A stretch of 64,000 nt of DNA, taken from contig NZ_JUGU01000001.1 in NCBI RefSeq assembly GCF_000799465.1, positions 372,001 through 436,000 of the forward strand, read 5' to 3'. The position numbers and the translations under genes are program-made. The notes under the pieces were generated by a model, which worked only from the letters and a program-made list of their open reading frames with translations, had not been told where the DNA came from and made no database searches. This document shows positions 44,051 through 53,084 of this stretch, one piece after another; position 1 is the stretch's first letter, and each line of letters starts with the position of its first letter. This stretch comes from Psychroserpens sp. Hel_I_66 (lineage in GTDB: Bacteria; Bacteroidota; Bacteroidia; Flavobacteriales; Flavobacteriaceae).

Positions 44051-45004
44051 ATGAAGCATTTTATATTTTTTCTTTTAGTTCCCTTTTTGGCTTTTAGCCA
44101 AGCATCTTTAAATGATGCCAAAAAGCATATTGATAAAAAAGAGTTTAAAAAGGCAGAATTATTACTTTCAGAATACGTTAAAACCAATCAAGACGACATT
44201 GAGGCCATTGAACTTTTTGGCGACGCTTATGGTCATCAAAAAAAATGGGATGAGGCTATTGTTCAATATAAAAAATTGGTAGAAGCCAAACCAAGAAATG
44301 CCAATTTTCATTATAAGTATGGTGGAGCTCTTGGTATGAAAGCATTGAGCATCAATAAATTAAAGGCTCTTGGTATTATTGGAGATGTCAAGGATGCCTT
44401 TTTAAAAGCTGCCGAATTAGACCCAAAACACATCGATGCACGTTGGGCTTTGGTAGAATTGTATATGCAATTACCTGGTATTGTTGGAGGTAGTAAGAGT
44501 AAATCTTTTAAATATGCGAATGAGTTGGAAGCCCTTTCTAAAGTAGATGGCTATCTCGCTAAAGGTTATATTTACGAGTATGATGACGAACCAGAGTTAG
44601 CCGAGAAATTTTACAAACTCGCGATTGAAGTTGGTGGCTCTTTAAATTGCTACGATAAACTTACCGATTTATATGAAAAGGAAAAACAACCAGCTAAAGC
44701 CATTGGTAATTTGGAGGCATCTGCCGAAAAGCATGAGCGTAATGCTATGCATTATCAAATAGGCAAGGTTTGTGCAGAGTATAATATCGAGCTTGAAAAA
44801 GGCGAAAAGTGCTTGCTCATCTATATCGAAAATTATACAGCAAAAGATGGTGTCCCAAAAGCTTGGGCATATTATAGGTTGGCTCAAATTTATAAATTTA
44901 AAAAAGAAAAAGAAGACGCTCTAAAATGGATCAATAAAGCGATTGCAGATTTGCCAAAAATTGAGGTTTTTAAAGAAGAGAAGTCCGCTATACAGAGCTT
45001 ATAG
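44051..45004 (+). CDS. Exported tetratricopeptide-repeat protein
   Basis: A 317-residue protein with a signal peptide (MKHFIFFLLVPFLAFSQ) and several TPR-like helical pairs, for example KKHIDKKEFKKAELLLSEYV, YGHQKKWDEAIVQYKKLVEA, AGYIYEYDDEPELAEKFYKL and AYYRLAQIYKFKKEKEDALK. It probably acts as a periplasmic scaffold. The ATG at 44051 is chosen over a TTG 69 bp upstream because the signal peptide begins here. The gene precedes mpl by 101 bp. Partner proteins are unknown. Confidence 0.8.
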   Translation: MKHFIFFLLVPFLAFSQASLNDAKKHIDKKEFKKAELLLSEYVKTNQDDIEAIELFGDAYGHQKKWDEAIVQYKKLVEAKPRNANFHYKYGGALGMKALSINKLKALGIIGDVKDAFLKAAELDPKHIDARWALVELYMQLPGIVGGSKSKSFKYANELEALSKVDGYLAKGYIYEYDDEPELAEKFYKLAIEVGGSLNCYDKLTDLYEKEKQPAKAIGNLEASAEKHERNAMHYQIGKVCAEYNIELEKGEKCLLIYIENYTAKDGVPKAWAYYRLAQIYKFKKEKEDALKWINKAIADLPKIEVFKEEKSAIQSL

Positions 45005-45105
45005 TTTTATTCTTTTGTCTTATTTTTTCTTCGGAAATTTTAAATTAGCAGAAAATCTTTCTCTACAGATTTGGATTTTGGGTTTTCTAACAAGATATTT
45101 GTTTT

Positions 45106-46473
45106 ATGAACGTACATTTTATAGCTATTGGCGGAAGCGCTATGCACAACCTCGCTTTGGCACTTCACAATAAAGGATCTCACGTCACTGGAAGTGACGA
45201 CACTATTTTTGAACCGTCAAAATCGAGATTGGATGCCAAAGGTTTATTGCCAGAAGCATTTGGTTGGTTTCCAGAAAAAATTACATCAAATTTAGATGCC
45301 ATTGTTTTGGGAATGCATGCCAAAGCTGATAATCCTGAGCTACTAAAGGCACAAGAACTCAATCTTAAAATCTATAGCTATCCAGAATTTCTTTATGAAC
45401 AATCCAAACATAAAACACGTGTAGTCATTGGCGGAAGTCATGGTAAAACGACAATCACCTCTATGATTTTGCACGTGATGCATTATCATGATCGTGATGT
45501 AGATTATATGGTTGGAGCCCAATTGGAAGGCTTTGATGTGATGGTTAAACTTTCCGAAGAAAATGATTTTATAGTGCTGGAAGGTGATGAATATTTGAGT
45601 TCTCCCATTGATAGACGACCAAAATTCCATTTGTACAAACCTAATATCGCACTTTTGAGTGGGATTGCTTGGGACCATATTAATGTATTCCCGACGTATG
45701 AGAATTACGTGCAGCAATTTTCGATTTTTGTCGATAGTATCGTGGTTGGCGGTAGTATAAATTACAATGAAGAAGATGCTGAAGTCATGCGCGTTGTGGA
45801 AGCTAGTGCTAATGCGATAAGAAAAATTGCGTATCAAACTCCGGAATATCGAGTTGAAAACGGACAAACTTTACTCGCAACACCAGAAGGTGATTTACCT
45901 ATTGAAATCTTCGGAAAACATAACCTCAATAATCTAGCTGGCGCCAAATGGATTTGTCAGCATATGGGAATTGACGAAGATGATTTTTACGAAGCAATCT
46001 CAACATTTAAAGGTGCCAGCAAACGTTTGGAGAAAATCGCGGAAACCAAAAAAAGTGTGGCCTATAAAGATTTTGCACATTCACCAAGTAAGGTTGAAGC
46101 CACTACAAAAGCAGTAAAAGAACAGTACGAGAATAGAACTTTGGTTGCGTGTTTGGAATTACATACTTACAGTAGTTTAAATGCGGAATTTTTGAAAGAA
46201 TATAAAGGTGCTTTGGATGCAGCAGATGTGGCAGTTGTTTTTTATTCGCCTCACGCAGTAGAGATCAAAAAACTGGAAGAGGTCACGCACGACCAAATTG
46301 CTAATGCCTTTGAGCGTGATGATTTGATAATTTACACCAATCCTGAGGATTTTAGATCCTTTTTATTTTCTCAAGATTTTGAGAATAAAGCTTTGTTATT
46401 GATGAGTAGCGGTAATTATGGTGGTTTGGATTTTGATGAGGTGACTGACTTCCTGCGGAAGCAGGAATCTTAG
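45106..46473 (+). CDS. mpl: UDP-N-acetylmuramate:L-alanyl-gamma-D-glutamyl-meso-diaminopimelate ligase
   Basis: A 455-residue Mur ligase that reattaches recycled tripeptide to UDP-MurNAc. The N-terminal MNVHFIAIGGSAMHNLALAL, ATP loop VVIGGSHGKTTITSM, and VLEGDEYLSSPIDRRPKFHLY are typical, as is the middle block KDFAHSPSKVEATTKAV. The length matches the family. The last codons (FLRKQES) are formed by a dispersed hairpin repeat at 46450-46470. Together with the NamZ-type gene at the left edge it points to peptidoglycan recycling. Confidence 0.94.
   Translation: MNVHFIAIGGSAMHNLALALHNKGSHVTGSDDTIFEPSKSRLDAKGLLPEAFGWFPEKITSNLDAIVLGMHAKADNPELLKAQELNLKIYSYPEFLYEQSKHKTRVVIGGSHGKTTITSMILHVMHYHDRDVDYMVGAQLEGFDVMVKLSEENDFIVLEGDEYLSSPIDRRPKFHLYKPNIALLSGIAWDHINVFPTYENYVQQFSIFVDSIVVGGSINYNEEDAEVMRVVEASANAIRKIAYQTPEYRVENGQTLLATPEGDLPIEIFGKHNLNNLAGAKWICQHMGIDEDDFYEAISTFKGASKRLEKIAETKKSVAYKDFAHSPSKVEATTKAVKEQYENRTLVACLELHTYSSLNAEFLKEYKGALDAADVAVVFYSPHAVEIKKLEEVTHDQIANAFERDDLIIYTNPEDFRSFLFSQDFENKALLLMSSGNYGGLDFDEVTDFLRKQES
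46450..46470 (-). repeat. Dispersed hairpin repeat TTCCyrC/GyrGGAA, copy 2, at the mpl stop codon
   Basis: TTCCTGC and GCAGGAA arms around GGAA, then TCT and the mpl stop TAG. It is an inverted copy of the element at 32442-32462 with compensatory stem changes. It also contains one CTGCGGAA copy of the genome-wide octamer. Confidence 0.6.
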
Positions 46474-46610
46474 GTTTTTAAAAGACTATAATTTAAGTAT
46501 AGTCACTTGGTTTTTATGTATTGTTAGTGGAAAACTCAAATAATGGTAAATTTGAGTGTTATTGTAACATTTACTTAGTTACATATACTTATTATCACAA
46601 GCAATCTTTA

Positions 46611-47999
46611 ATGAAATTCAATCGATTATTTTATGATGACCACTTAAGTCTTAGAAACTTATCTAAGAAAAAAGTAATACTTTCTATTTTCATCGGTCTA
46701 TTATCTGCTTTAGTTATTTATAGTTTTTCTTATGTCTTAAGAGAAACGATGAGAGTGATGTCGTTTGAGTTAGCTTTATATCCAAATATCATTAATGAAG
46801 CTGATAGAGGGTTTTATAATCTTTTTTTTGCTGGATTATCAATTATCCTCGGTAATTCAATTGCTGTCAGTTTTTTGTTTAGCCAACCTCAAGATTTGAT
46901 GTCTAGCAGAAGTCCAAAGCGAAAACGAATTCTCAATGAACAAATCTTTCTTAATTTTAATTTTGCTTATTGGTTTGGTAAATTGGGATTGTTATTTGGA
47001 GCTTTCTCTATGTGTTGTATGAGTTTTCCTTTTTCATCAATTCCAAAATACGTCGCTCTTCTCCTAGTTATTGTATTATATCTTGAATCATTTAAAACCT
47101 TAGGTCGAGTCTTAAAAAAGAAAAAATGGAAGTTTATTTTAATCCACACTTTACTGCTTTTTTTACTTTCGTTTGGTATAAGTAAAATTGATGTTATAAC
47201 CTATAAAGCAATTGATGAAATCGCTTTAGAGGCAAATCCAATTGTTGATTTACCTAATTCTTTCTTTTATCAAGAAAGGCATGAAAGATATTATCCAACC
47301 GTGACATTTAAAGTACTTCAAAATGATCAAAACAAAATAATTATAAGAAATGAATTGAATGAGGAGATTCAAATTAATAATATTCATTCAGAGATTAATA
47401 GAGTTCGTAATTCTTTTTACAGAGAGGAATTAATAGATTTTCTAGAAGTTAAAGTTTCAGTTGATAAGAATATAGAGCTTTATTATATTAAACAAATTGA
47501 AGCACAATTTTATACAAGCGGTCAATATAGTATAACTTATAATGTCTATAATGAAGATGATTCGACCCGAAATTTTAAACTAAATGGTTTTAGTAAAAAA
47601 ATAACTCCTGATGTTATTCAATTTAGACCTAAAGATAAATCCTTTGATCCACCATTAGTTCCAGCGATACAATATTACGCATCATTTAAAGATACCTTAA
47701 ATGTATATGTAGAAAAGGTAATAATGATTGATGATATGATTGTACCTAAAGAGTTCTTAATTAAAAAATTTAAAAACCAATTTGGTCAAGATAGAGCTGT
47801 GAATTTTATCATTTCTAATGAAACAAGTTATCAGGATTATATAATAACTTTATCTGCTTATTTCAAAGCAATTCATGAGCTACGTGAAAAAGAACAAACA
47901 GTTTTTGATGAGTATAGGAGTAGTAAAGCATATTATGATGAACAAAAAAAATTAAGAGATAAATATCCAATAAGGACTATTGAAAGTTATAATAAGTGA
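46611..47999 (+). CDS. Membrane protein of unknown function
   Basis: A 462-residue protein. The first 190 residues hold four membrane segments (for example VILSIFIGLLSALVIYSFSY, LFFAGLSIILGNSIAVSFLF and FILIHTLLLFLLSFGIS). The remaining 270 residues are soluble, rich in charged residues, and contain paired-strand patterns (YPTVTFKVLQNDQNKIIIR). The ATG at 46611 (MKFNRLFYDDHLSLRN) is preferred over a TTG-type start 90 bp upstream, which would add a Cys/Tyr-rich stretch unlike the rest. I recognise no domain. The base composition is slightly more AT-rich than its neighbours. Confidence 0.65.
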   Translation: MKFNRLFYDDHLSLRNLSKKKVILSIFIGLLSALVIYSFSYVLRETMRVMSFELALYPNIINEADRGFYNLFFAGLSIILGNSIAVSFLFSQPQDLMSSRSPKRKRILNEQIFLNFNFAYWFGKLGLLFGAFSMCCMSFPFSSIPKYVALLLVIVLYLESFKTLGRVLKKKKWKFILIHTLLLFLLSFGISKIDVITYKAIDEIALEANPIVDLPNSFFYQERHERYYPTVTFKVLQNDQNKIIIRNELNEEIQINNIHSEINRVRNSFYREELIDFLEVKVSVDKNIELYYIKQIEAQFYTSGQYSITYNVYNEDDSTRNFKLNGFSKKITPDVIQFRPKDKSFDPPLVPAIQYYASFKDTLNVYVEKVIMIDDMIVPKEFLIKKFKNQFGQDRAVNFIISNETSYQDYIITLSAYFKAIHELREKEQTVFDEYRSSKAYYDEQKKLRDKYPIRTIESYNK

Positions 48000-48343
48000 T
48001 AATTTTATTTGGTTATATATTAACTCTAATATTCCCTCGTTATCCATTCAAATAAAAATCTATATACATTTGGATTTACAAAGTTCAACTAGTTCTTTAA
48101 AGATTTCTTTCAAACGCTATGAAAATTTAACATTGAGAAGCTAGACAAAAAAATGACCTTTTATAAGGTCATTTAGGAACCAATACATATCTGATTAACT
48201 CCAATTTAAATTATTTAAATCTATTACATAACGTTAAGATGTTTAACCTTAAGCTTGAAACGAGAATAATTACACAAAATGTATAAAGATAATTTTGAAA
48301 CTAGAAGTCAGTAATCAGCCTGTAAAATCGGTTTTTTTAAAGA
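48000..48343. other. Intergenic region between convergent genes
   Basis: 344 bp without a credible gene. Apart from one terminator hairpin at 48151-48174, the sequence is AT-rich and shows no repeat or promoter I can support. Confidence 0.6.
48151..48174. terminator. Terminator hairpin between convergent genes
   Basis: AAATGACCTT, TTAT, AAGGTCATTT, preceded by an A-run on the + strand that gives a T-run for the - strand gene at 48344-48727. Confidence 0.65.
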
Positions 48344-48727
48344 TTAAATCTCAATCTTTGGTTTATTAAGATTTTCATTATCGTAATAGAACCGTTCATG
48401 TGTGATTTGATCACCACTCCATTGTTGAACAGCAACTTGACGTAATTTTTCTCTATTGCCAGCATTAAAGGTAACATCCATGGTGCTCTCTACAAATGAG
48501 GTCGAATCATTTTCGTTTGCTCCAATATGATGTACTTCCAATCCATGAAATTCTTTAACATGTTCTAAAAATTTTTCTTCATATTTTCTACAATCGGCTT
48601 TACCTTTTCTAGTCCCAGTTGGTTCTGTCATAACAACATTTTCGGCGTAATACTGATCGAACGCATCTAATAGTTTTCCTTGTCCTAATTGGTCGTAAAT
48701 ATCTTTTGCTTTTTCTTTATAAGTCAT
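48344..48727 (-). CDS. SnoaL/NTF2-like domain protein
   Basis: A 127-residue soluble protein with the NTF2-like cone-fold pattern: a helical start (KAKDIYDQLGQGKLLDAFDQYYAENVVM in two parts), then TEPTGTRKGKADCRKYEEKFLEH and strands ending WSGDQITHERFYYDNENL. Such proteins may be polyketide cyclase-like enzymes, isomerases or ligand binders; no catalytic residue pattern can be assigned. It stands alone. Confidence 0.78.
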   Translation of the reverse strand: MTYKEKAKDIYDQLGQGKLLDAFDQYYAENVVMTEPTGTRKGKADCRKYEEKFLEHVKEFHGLEVHHIGANENDSTSFVESTMDVTFNAGNREKLRQVAVQQWSGDQITHERFYYDNENLNKPKIEI

Positions 48728-49045
48728 AATATGTTTGTTTTAAACTAAAGTTACAGTTTAATAAAGACACATCAAATTTCTTTTTGAAGTTTAACGTCGC
48801 CTTAACGTATACCTTTTTCAATAAAAGAAATTACTTTAGAGCCTTTTTAGGTATTAGTGGGAACAAAATTGAAACCTTTGGTTTTAAATGTAGAGGAGAA
48901 TGTTAATCTATTTAATATGTGAGTAATAAAATGTAATGTGCATTTTTCATGAAGCCACTAATTTTTTTTATCTACGGAAAAAATCAAGTGCTCATAAAAC
49001 TTTATTGTTGATGAATAGTGGGAATTATGGTATTTTAAATTTCAG
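48728..49045. other. Intergenic region without recognised features
   Basis: 318 bp between two - strand genes. It holds one CTACGGAA copy of the octamer (48972-48979) and otherwise AT-rich sequence. I see no gene, hairpin terminator or clear promoter box. Confidence 0.5.
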
Positions 49046-49681
49046 CTATTCATAATATTTTGCATATGCATCAGCTACATCTTTTACGTTAGACTTTTTA
49101 AACTCTTTATCTTCTATTCTTTTTACAAATTCAGGGTTATCATCAAAATAGATTGCCATTGCCTTTCTCACCATGCCATTTGTAAACCCTTTCCCGCTAA
49201 CAATAGATGCATCATCCTCATTGGGTCTTTTTAAAAGAAAATAAATAGTAGACCAAAACGAGTTTCCATCTGTTATGGATGTCATTACTCCTTTTTTGTT
49301 TAGCTTATATCTTTGAGCAAGAGAATATTCCTTTAATGAGGGATTGGCATGAATAAGAAGCATCCAGTGTTTGTTCTTTTTGGTTGTTTTGTATTCTTTT
49401 CCAAAAGATTTATATAAATGGACTGCATAGTTGTTTTCGAATAAAAATTGAGATCCGGTTTTTGAAGTATACAATATTTGAGACACATCGTCGTGGCTCA
49501 ATTTCTGTATTTCACCTTTGCTATTCGATTTAAATTCAATATTTCCATCCAACAATTTGTTAGAGGGTAATTTTGCAATACTTTCTTTTATTTGACCATC
49601 GTTCATCAAAATTTTAGCTTCAAAATACTGTGCGTAAGTTTGAAATGAGCATAAGACTAAAAGTAATAGTAGTTTTTTCAT
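49046..49681 (-). CDS. Exported protein of unknown function
   Basis: A 211-residue protein with a signal peptide (MKKLLLLLVLCSFQTYAQ). The N-terminal mature part (YFEAKILMNDGQIKESIAKLP, KLSHDDVSQILYTSKTG) is beta-rich. The C-terminal part is helical with acidic and lysine-rich segments (YFDDNPEFVKRIEDKEFKKS). No sorting domain or lipobox is seen, so it is probably periplasmic. I recognise no family. Confidence 0.65.
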   Translation of the reverse strand: MKKLLLLLVLCSFQTYAQYFEAKILMNDGQIKESIAKLPSNKLLDGNIEFKSNSKGEIQKLSHDDVSQILYTSKTGSQFLFENNYAVHLYKSFGKEYKTTKKNKHWMLLIHANPSLKEYSLAQRYKLNKKGVMTSITDGNSFWSTIYFLLKRPNEDDASIVSGKGFTNGMVRKAMAIYFDDNPEFVKRIEDKEFKKSNVKDVADAYAKYYE

Positions 49682-49938
49682 AATTAGGTGTTCAGGGGTT
49701 TTAAGTATTAAAAATGTTTACCAATTGTTTTATTAATTTATACTGAAATTAGATCAAATGATATAAACGAATTTCGACTATTTTTTTGAGAAAGTCAAGT
49801 TTCGTTAAATCATCTCAAGTATTTAAATCTCTTGGCAATAAAACTATTTTTGGTGCGTTATTCCTTCAATCAACCAAACCAACACATAGTATTCTACACA
49901 ATTACGTTTATTAATCAATTTTAAATCAATTAATTATT

Positions 49939-50577
49939 ATGAGACGTATTCTTATCACAGTTTGCTTTTTTACCTTTTTATATTCCTGTTCAAATGATGA
50001 TGCTGTTTCAGCAGAAACTCAAAACTCCAATTTTTATGCCTTAACCGTTGGTAATTCTTGGGTGTATAAAAATTACAGATATGATATTGACACAGAAATT
50101 TATGAAGATACAGGAGTAGTGGATGCTGTTAGTATTTTAGGAACTGAATTTATTGACGGAAATACCTATTTCAAGTTTAGAAGATTAACCACAGGAAATG
50201 AAGATGGCATTAGTTTATGTAATCCCAACGGAGAACATTTTGAATATTTGCGTGAATTTGAAGGTGATCTTATACGTAGTGATGGTAATGTAAAGTTCAC
50301 GAACAGTGATTACTCAATAAGAACGCTTAGCGAAAATGATTGGGGTAACATCGTAGAGGAGCTAACCGAGGATACAGCCATAATAAATGTGGAAGCAGGA
50401 AACTTTGATTGTATTAATTCTGAACGTTATGTGATTTTACCAGATGGGGAACAAGCTCCTGGATTGGACAAATTTTTCTATGCAGATGGTTTTGGATTAA
50501 TTTATGATACCTCGTCATTTGTGTCCAGCGATTTACCAGTTATTATTAGACGTTTGGATTCCTACACTATTCAATAA
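49939..50577 (+). CDS. Lipoprotein of unknown function
   Basis: A 212-residue lipoprotein; the signal ends FLYSCSNDD with a lipobox cysteine near residue 17, followed by acidic residues as in surface-exported Bacteroidota lipoproteins. The mature part (YALTVGNSWVYKNYRYDIDTE and VDAVSILGTEFIDGNTYFKFR) is beta-rich and of a kind common in flavobacteria. No catalytic motif. It has its own terminator at 50600-50634. Confidence 0.72.
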   Translation: MRRILITVCFFTFLYSCSNDDAVSAETQNSNFYALTVGNSWVYKNYRYDIDTEIYEDTGVVDAVSILGTEFIDGNTYFKFRRLTTGNEDGISLCNPNGEHFEYLREFEGDLIRSDGNVKFTNSDYSIRTLSENDWGNIVEELTEDTAIINVEAGNFDCINSERYVILPDGEQAPGLDKFFYADGFGLIYDTSSFVSSDLPVIIRRLDSYTIQ

Positions 50578-50599
50578 CAAATTAAAACACATAAAATAA

Positions 50600-50634
50600 G
50601 AAAAGTCTCAACTCGCCAGGAATTGAGACTTTTC
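50600..50634. terminator. Two-way terminator between convergent genes
   Basis: GAAAAGTCTCAA and TTGAGACTTTTC flank an 11-nt loop. It lies between the lipoprotein gene and the dienelactone hydrolase gene. Confidence 0.8.
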
Positions 50635-50661
50635 AATTGTAAAAAGGTAGTTGTAATATTA

Positions 50662-51549
50662 TTAAACTAAATGCTTTTTAAAAAAGGCAATAGTACGTTC
50701 CCAAGATAAGTTGGCAGCCTCTTTATCATAACGAGGTGTGGTATTATTGTGAAAGCCATGGTTGACTCCTGGATAAATGTAAAATTGGTACTCTATGTCA
50801 TTAGCTTTTAAAACTTCCTCAAAAGCTGGCCATCCTTCGTTGACACGAGTATCTAATTCTCCATATTGAAGTAAAAGAGGAGCATTTATTTTTTTAGCAT
50901 CTTCAGCTTCTGGCTGTCTTCCGTAGTAAGGCACTGCAGCACCTAAATCTGGTAAACGAACAGCCATCATATTAGAAATCCAGCCACCAAAGCAAAACCC
51001 AACCACACCAACATGACCATTACAGCTCTCGTGGTTTTTTAAATAGCGATATGCAGCAATAAAATCTTCAAGCATTTCATCTCGGTCACGCTCTTTTTGT
51101 AATGCTCTACCATCGTCATCATTTCCAGGGTAACCTCCCAGTGGAGAAAGGGCATCTGGTGCTAAACTTATAAATCCTTCTTTAGCGGTTCTTCGACCAA
51201 CGGCCTCAATATATGGGTTTAGACCTCTGTTTTCATGAACAACAATAACTCCAGGTAATTTCTCGGTGTTATCTTTAGGTTTAGACAATAAACCTTTAAT
51301 TGTACCTCCTCCTTTGGGAGATTCGTATGTAATATAATCTGAATCTAAAGTTGGATCATTCGGTTTTACTAACATAGAGTCCAGATAATTTGGAGACATA
51401 AAACTTAGCAGTGACCCTACAGTGATACCTCCAACAGCATAAATGCCTAGTTTTTCAACAAATTGCCTGCGGTTCAATTTATTGTGGGCATAATCATCGT
51501 AAAGATCAAATACCTCTTGGCTAATATCTTCTTTTTTTAAATTTTTCAT
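50662..51549 (-). CDS. Dienelactone hydrolase family protein with Tat-like signal
   Basis: A 295-residue alpha/beta hydrolase. The nucleophile elbow is GFCFGG with C186, as in dienelactone hydrolase; the histidine lies in YPGVNHGFHNN and the acid probably in YGELDTRVNEGW. An N-terminal NRRQFVEKL (R27-R28) before a hydrophobic stretch is a Tat-type signal, so the enzyme is likely exported folded. In this branch the substrate is unknown. It lies 31 bp downstream of the PaiB-like gene. Confidence 0.85.
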   Translation of the reverse strand: MKNLKKEDISQEVFDLYDDYAHNKLNRRQFVEKLGIYAVGGITVGSLLSFMSPNYLDSMLVKPNDPTLDSDYITYESPKGGGTIKGLLSKPKDNTEKLPGVIVVHENRGLNPYIEAVGRRTAKEGFISLAPDALSPLGGYPGNDDDGRALQKERDRDEMLEDFIAAYRYLKNHESCNGHVGVVGFCFGGWISNMMAVRLPDLGAAVPYYGRQPEAEDAKKINAPLLLQYGELDTRVNEGWPAFEEVLKANDIEYQFYIYPGVNHGFHNNTTPRYDKEAANLSWERTIAFFKKHLV

Positions 51550-51580
51550 AGCATTTATAATTAGAGTAATCTTATTAGTT

Positions 51581-52171
51581 TTAAAATATGGTATCTAGAA
51601 ATTGCTTTATACTTTCTTGATTGGCACGAATCAACTCCTTTCGAGCACGTTCAATATCGGTCGGTTTTTTGTCTTGTGATAATTTAAATTTACCTTCCCA
51701 AGATGTGATTTCAATCTCAAACATTTCAATGTAATCTAGATTTCTATCCAGTCTGGGGTTTTCTGGTTCTAAAACGTAATTATGGTCTGGAGCTTCGAGA
51801 AACTCGGTCATCTTAATTAGGGATTGTTTTAGGGCAGCTTTACTCTCTATCGCTTTGACTCGTCCTTTGAGATGCACTTTAATGTAGTTCCAAGTTGGTA
51901 ATTGCGTTGTACTGTAAATACTTGGCGAGATATAACATTCTGGTCCAGAAAATAAAATAGTGATATCATTATTGTTTTTTAAAAGTTTTGCCTGCGGATT
52001 GTAAATATCAATATGACCAATCAATTTTTCATCTTCCAAGACCAACGGTAAATGCGTTATCAATGGGAGATTGTTTTCTACGGAAACGAGCGTCGCAAGA
52101 GGATACGTCTTTATGACTTCAATAATATGGGCTCTTTCATTATCCTGATGATGTCTTGGCGGATAGTTCAT
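51581..52171 (-). CDS. PaiB-like FMN-binding protein
   Basis: A 196-residue protein of the PaiB family (FMN-binding split barrel). Family blocks include MNYPPRHHQDNERAHIIEVI, PLATLVSVENNLPLITHLPL, GHIDIYNPQAKLL, and TQLPTWNYIKVHLKGRV. PaiB of Bacillus was described as a negative regulator of sporulation and protease genes; a flavin-linked role is more likely here. The ATG at 52171 stands 7 bp from a heptanucleotide tandem repeat. Confidence 0.88.
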   Translation of the reverse strand: MNYPPRHHQDNERAHIIEVIKTYPLATLVSVENNLPLITHLPLVLEDEKLIGHIDIYNPQAKLLKNNNDITILFSGPECYISPSIYSTTQLPTWNYIKVHLKGRVKAIESKAALKQSLIKMTEFLEAPDHNYVLEPENPRLDRNLDYIEMFEIEITSWEGKFKLSQDKKPTDIERARKELIRANQESIKQFLDTIF

Positions 52172-52177
52172 TTTTAT

Positions 52178-52205
52178 CAGTATTCAGTATTCAGTATTCA
52201 GTATT
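52178..52205 (-). repeat. Heptanucleotide tandem repeat (CAGTATT)x4 before the PaiB-like gene
   Basis: Four perfect copies on the + strand, then a degenerate CGGTTTT. It occupies the spacer directly upstream of the - strand ATG at 52171, where a change in copy number would alter promoter or leader spacing. Confidence 0.75.
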
Positions 52206-52272
52206 CGGTTTTGCTTTTTGTGTGAATTATTCATTATTCATTCAAATAATTGCACCAGAAAGTTACAATATA

Positions 52273-52280
52273 TATCTTTA
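52273..52280 (+). promoter_or_regulatory. Near-match -7 box touching the radC start
   Basis: TATCTTTA differs from TAnnTTTG at the last base and ends 4 bp before the ATG. As at 21401, this would give a leaderless or nearly leaderless mRNA. Confidence 0.4.
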
Positions 52281-52284
52281 GGAC

Positions 52285-52983
52285 ATGACAGAAAAATCGG
52301 AATCGTTTTCGATAAAAAATTGGTCACAAGATGATCAGCCTAGAGAAAAACTAAGAGACAAAGGTAAATCTACTTTGAGCGATGCAGAGCTGGTAGCCAT
52401 CATTTTAGGCTCTGGTAGCAGAAATGAAAGTGCAGTAGCACTAAGTAAGCGCATCTTGGCAAGTGTAGATCATAATCTTAATGAACTTGGGAAACTTTCT
52501 TTAAAACAACTCATGCAATTTAAAGGTATTGGAGAGGCAAAAGCTATTTCCATTGCTGCAGTTATGGAGTTGGGACGACGACGTAGAGGTGAAGATGCAG
52601 TTGAAAAAAATAAAATCACTTCCAGCGCTTCAGTATTTGAAATTATGCAACCCCTTTTAGGTGAGTTGCCTCATGAAGAATTTTGGATTCTCTATCTCAA
52701 TAATTCTAATAGGATCATCACTAAAAACCAACTTAGCAAAGGAGGTATTACCGGTACTTTGGTAGATATTAGATTGGTGCTTAAAACAGCTTTAGAGGTT
52801 GGCGCAGTGGGTTTGATCTTGGTTCATAATCATCCGTCTGGAACTCTAAAACCTAGCGAAGCAGATAAAAACCTGACCCAAAAATTAAAAATAGCTGCCC
52901 AAAGTTTAGACATTAAGGTTTTAGATCACTTAATAATCACAGAAAAGGCATACTTTAGTTTTGCAGACGAAAGTGTATTGTAG
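52285..52983 (+). CDS. radC: RadC family JAB/MPN domain protein
   Basis: A 232-residue protein with an N-terminal UPF0758/HhH-like part (QPREKLRDKGKSTLSDAELVAIILGSGS and FKGIGEAKA) and a C-terminal MPN domain. The complete JAMM motif is HNHPSGTLKPSEAD, preceded by the glutamate-bearing strand. A DNA repair role was once proposed for RadC and is doubtful; a metalloprotease or nuclease-like action is possible. It is not near mobile elements here. Confidence 0.92.
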   Translation: MTEKSESFSIKNWSQDDQPREKLRDKGKSTLSDAELVAIILGSGSRNESAVALSKRILASVDHNLNELGKLSLKQLMQFKGIGEAKAISIAAVMELGRRRRGEDAVEKNKITSSASVFEIMQPLLGELPHEEFWILYLNNSNRIITKNQLSKGGITGTLVDIRLVLKTALEVGAVGLILVHNHPSGTLKPSEADKNLTQKLKIAAQSLDIKVLDHLIITEKAYFSFADESVL

Positions 52984-53084
52984 ACAGAAGACGAAAATTA
53001 ATTTTCTAGACATTCTAAAAATAACTAACGAATAATTAGATTTACATAATTGCTTTTTACCCAACACTAAACATAAAAAATAAA

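Noticed and set aside
52178..52205. CRISPR array
   Set aside because: The repeat unit is 7 bp in direct tandem without spacers; no cas genes are present anywhere in the window.
52285..52983. RadC as part of a genomic island or toxin/antiphage locus
   Set aside because: No integrase, transposase, tRNA or attachment repeat is near, and neighbours are ordinary chromosomal genes.
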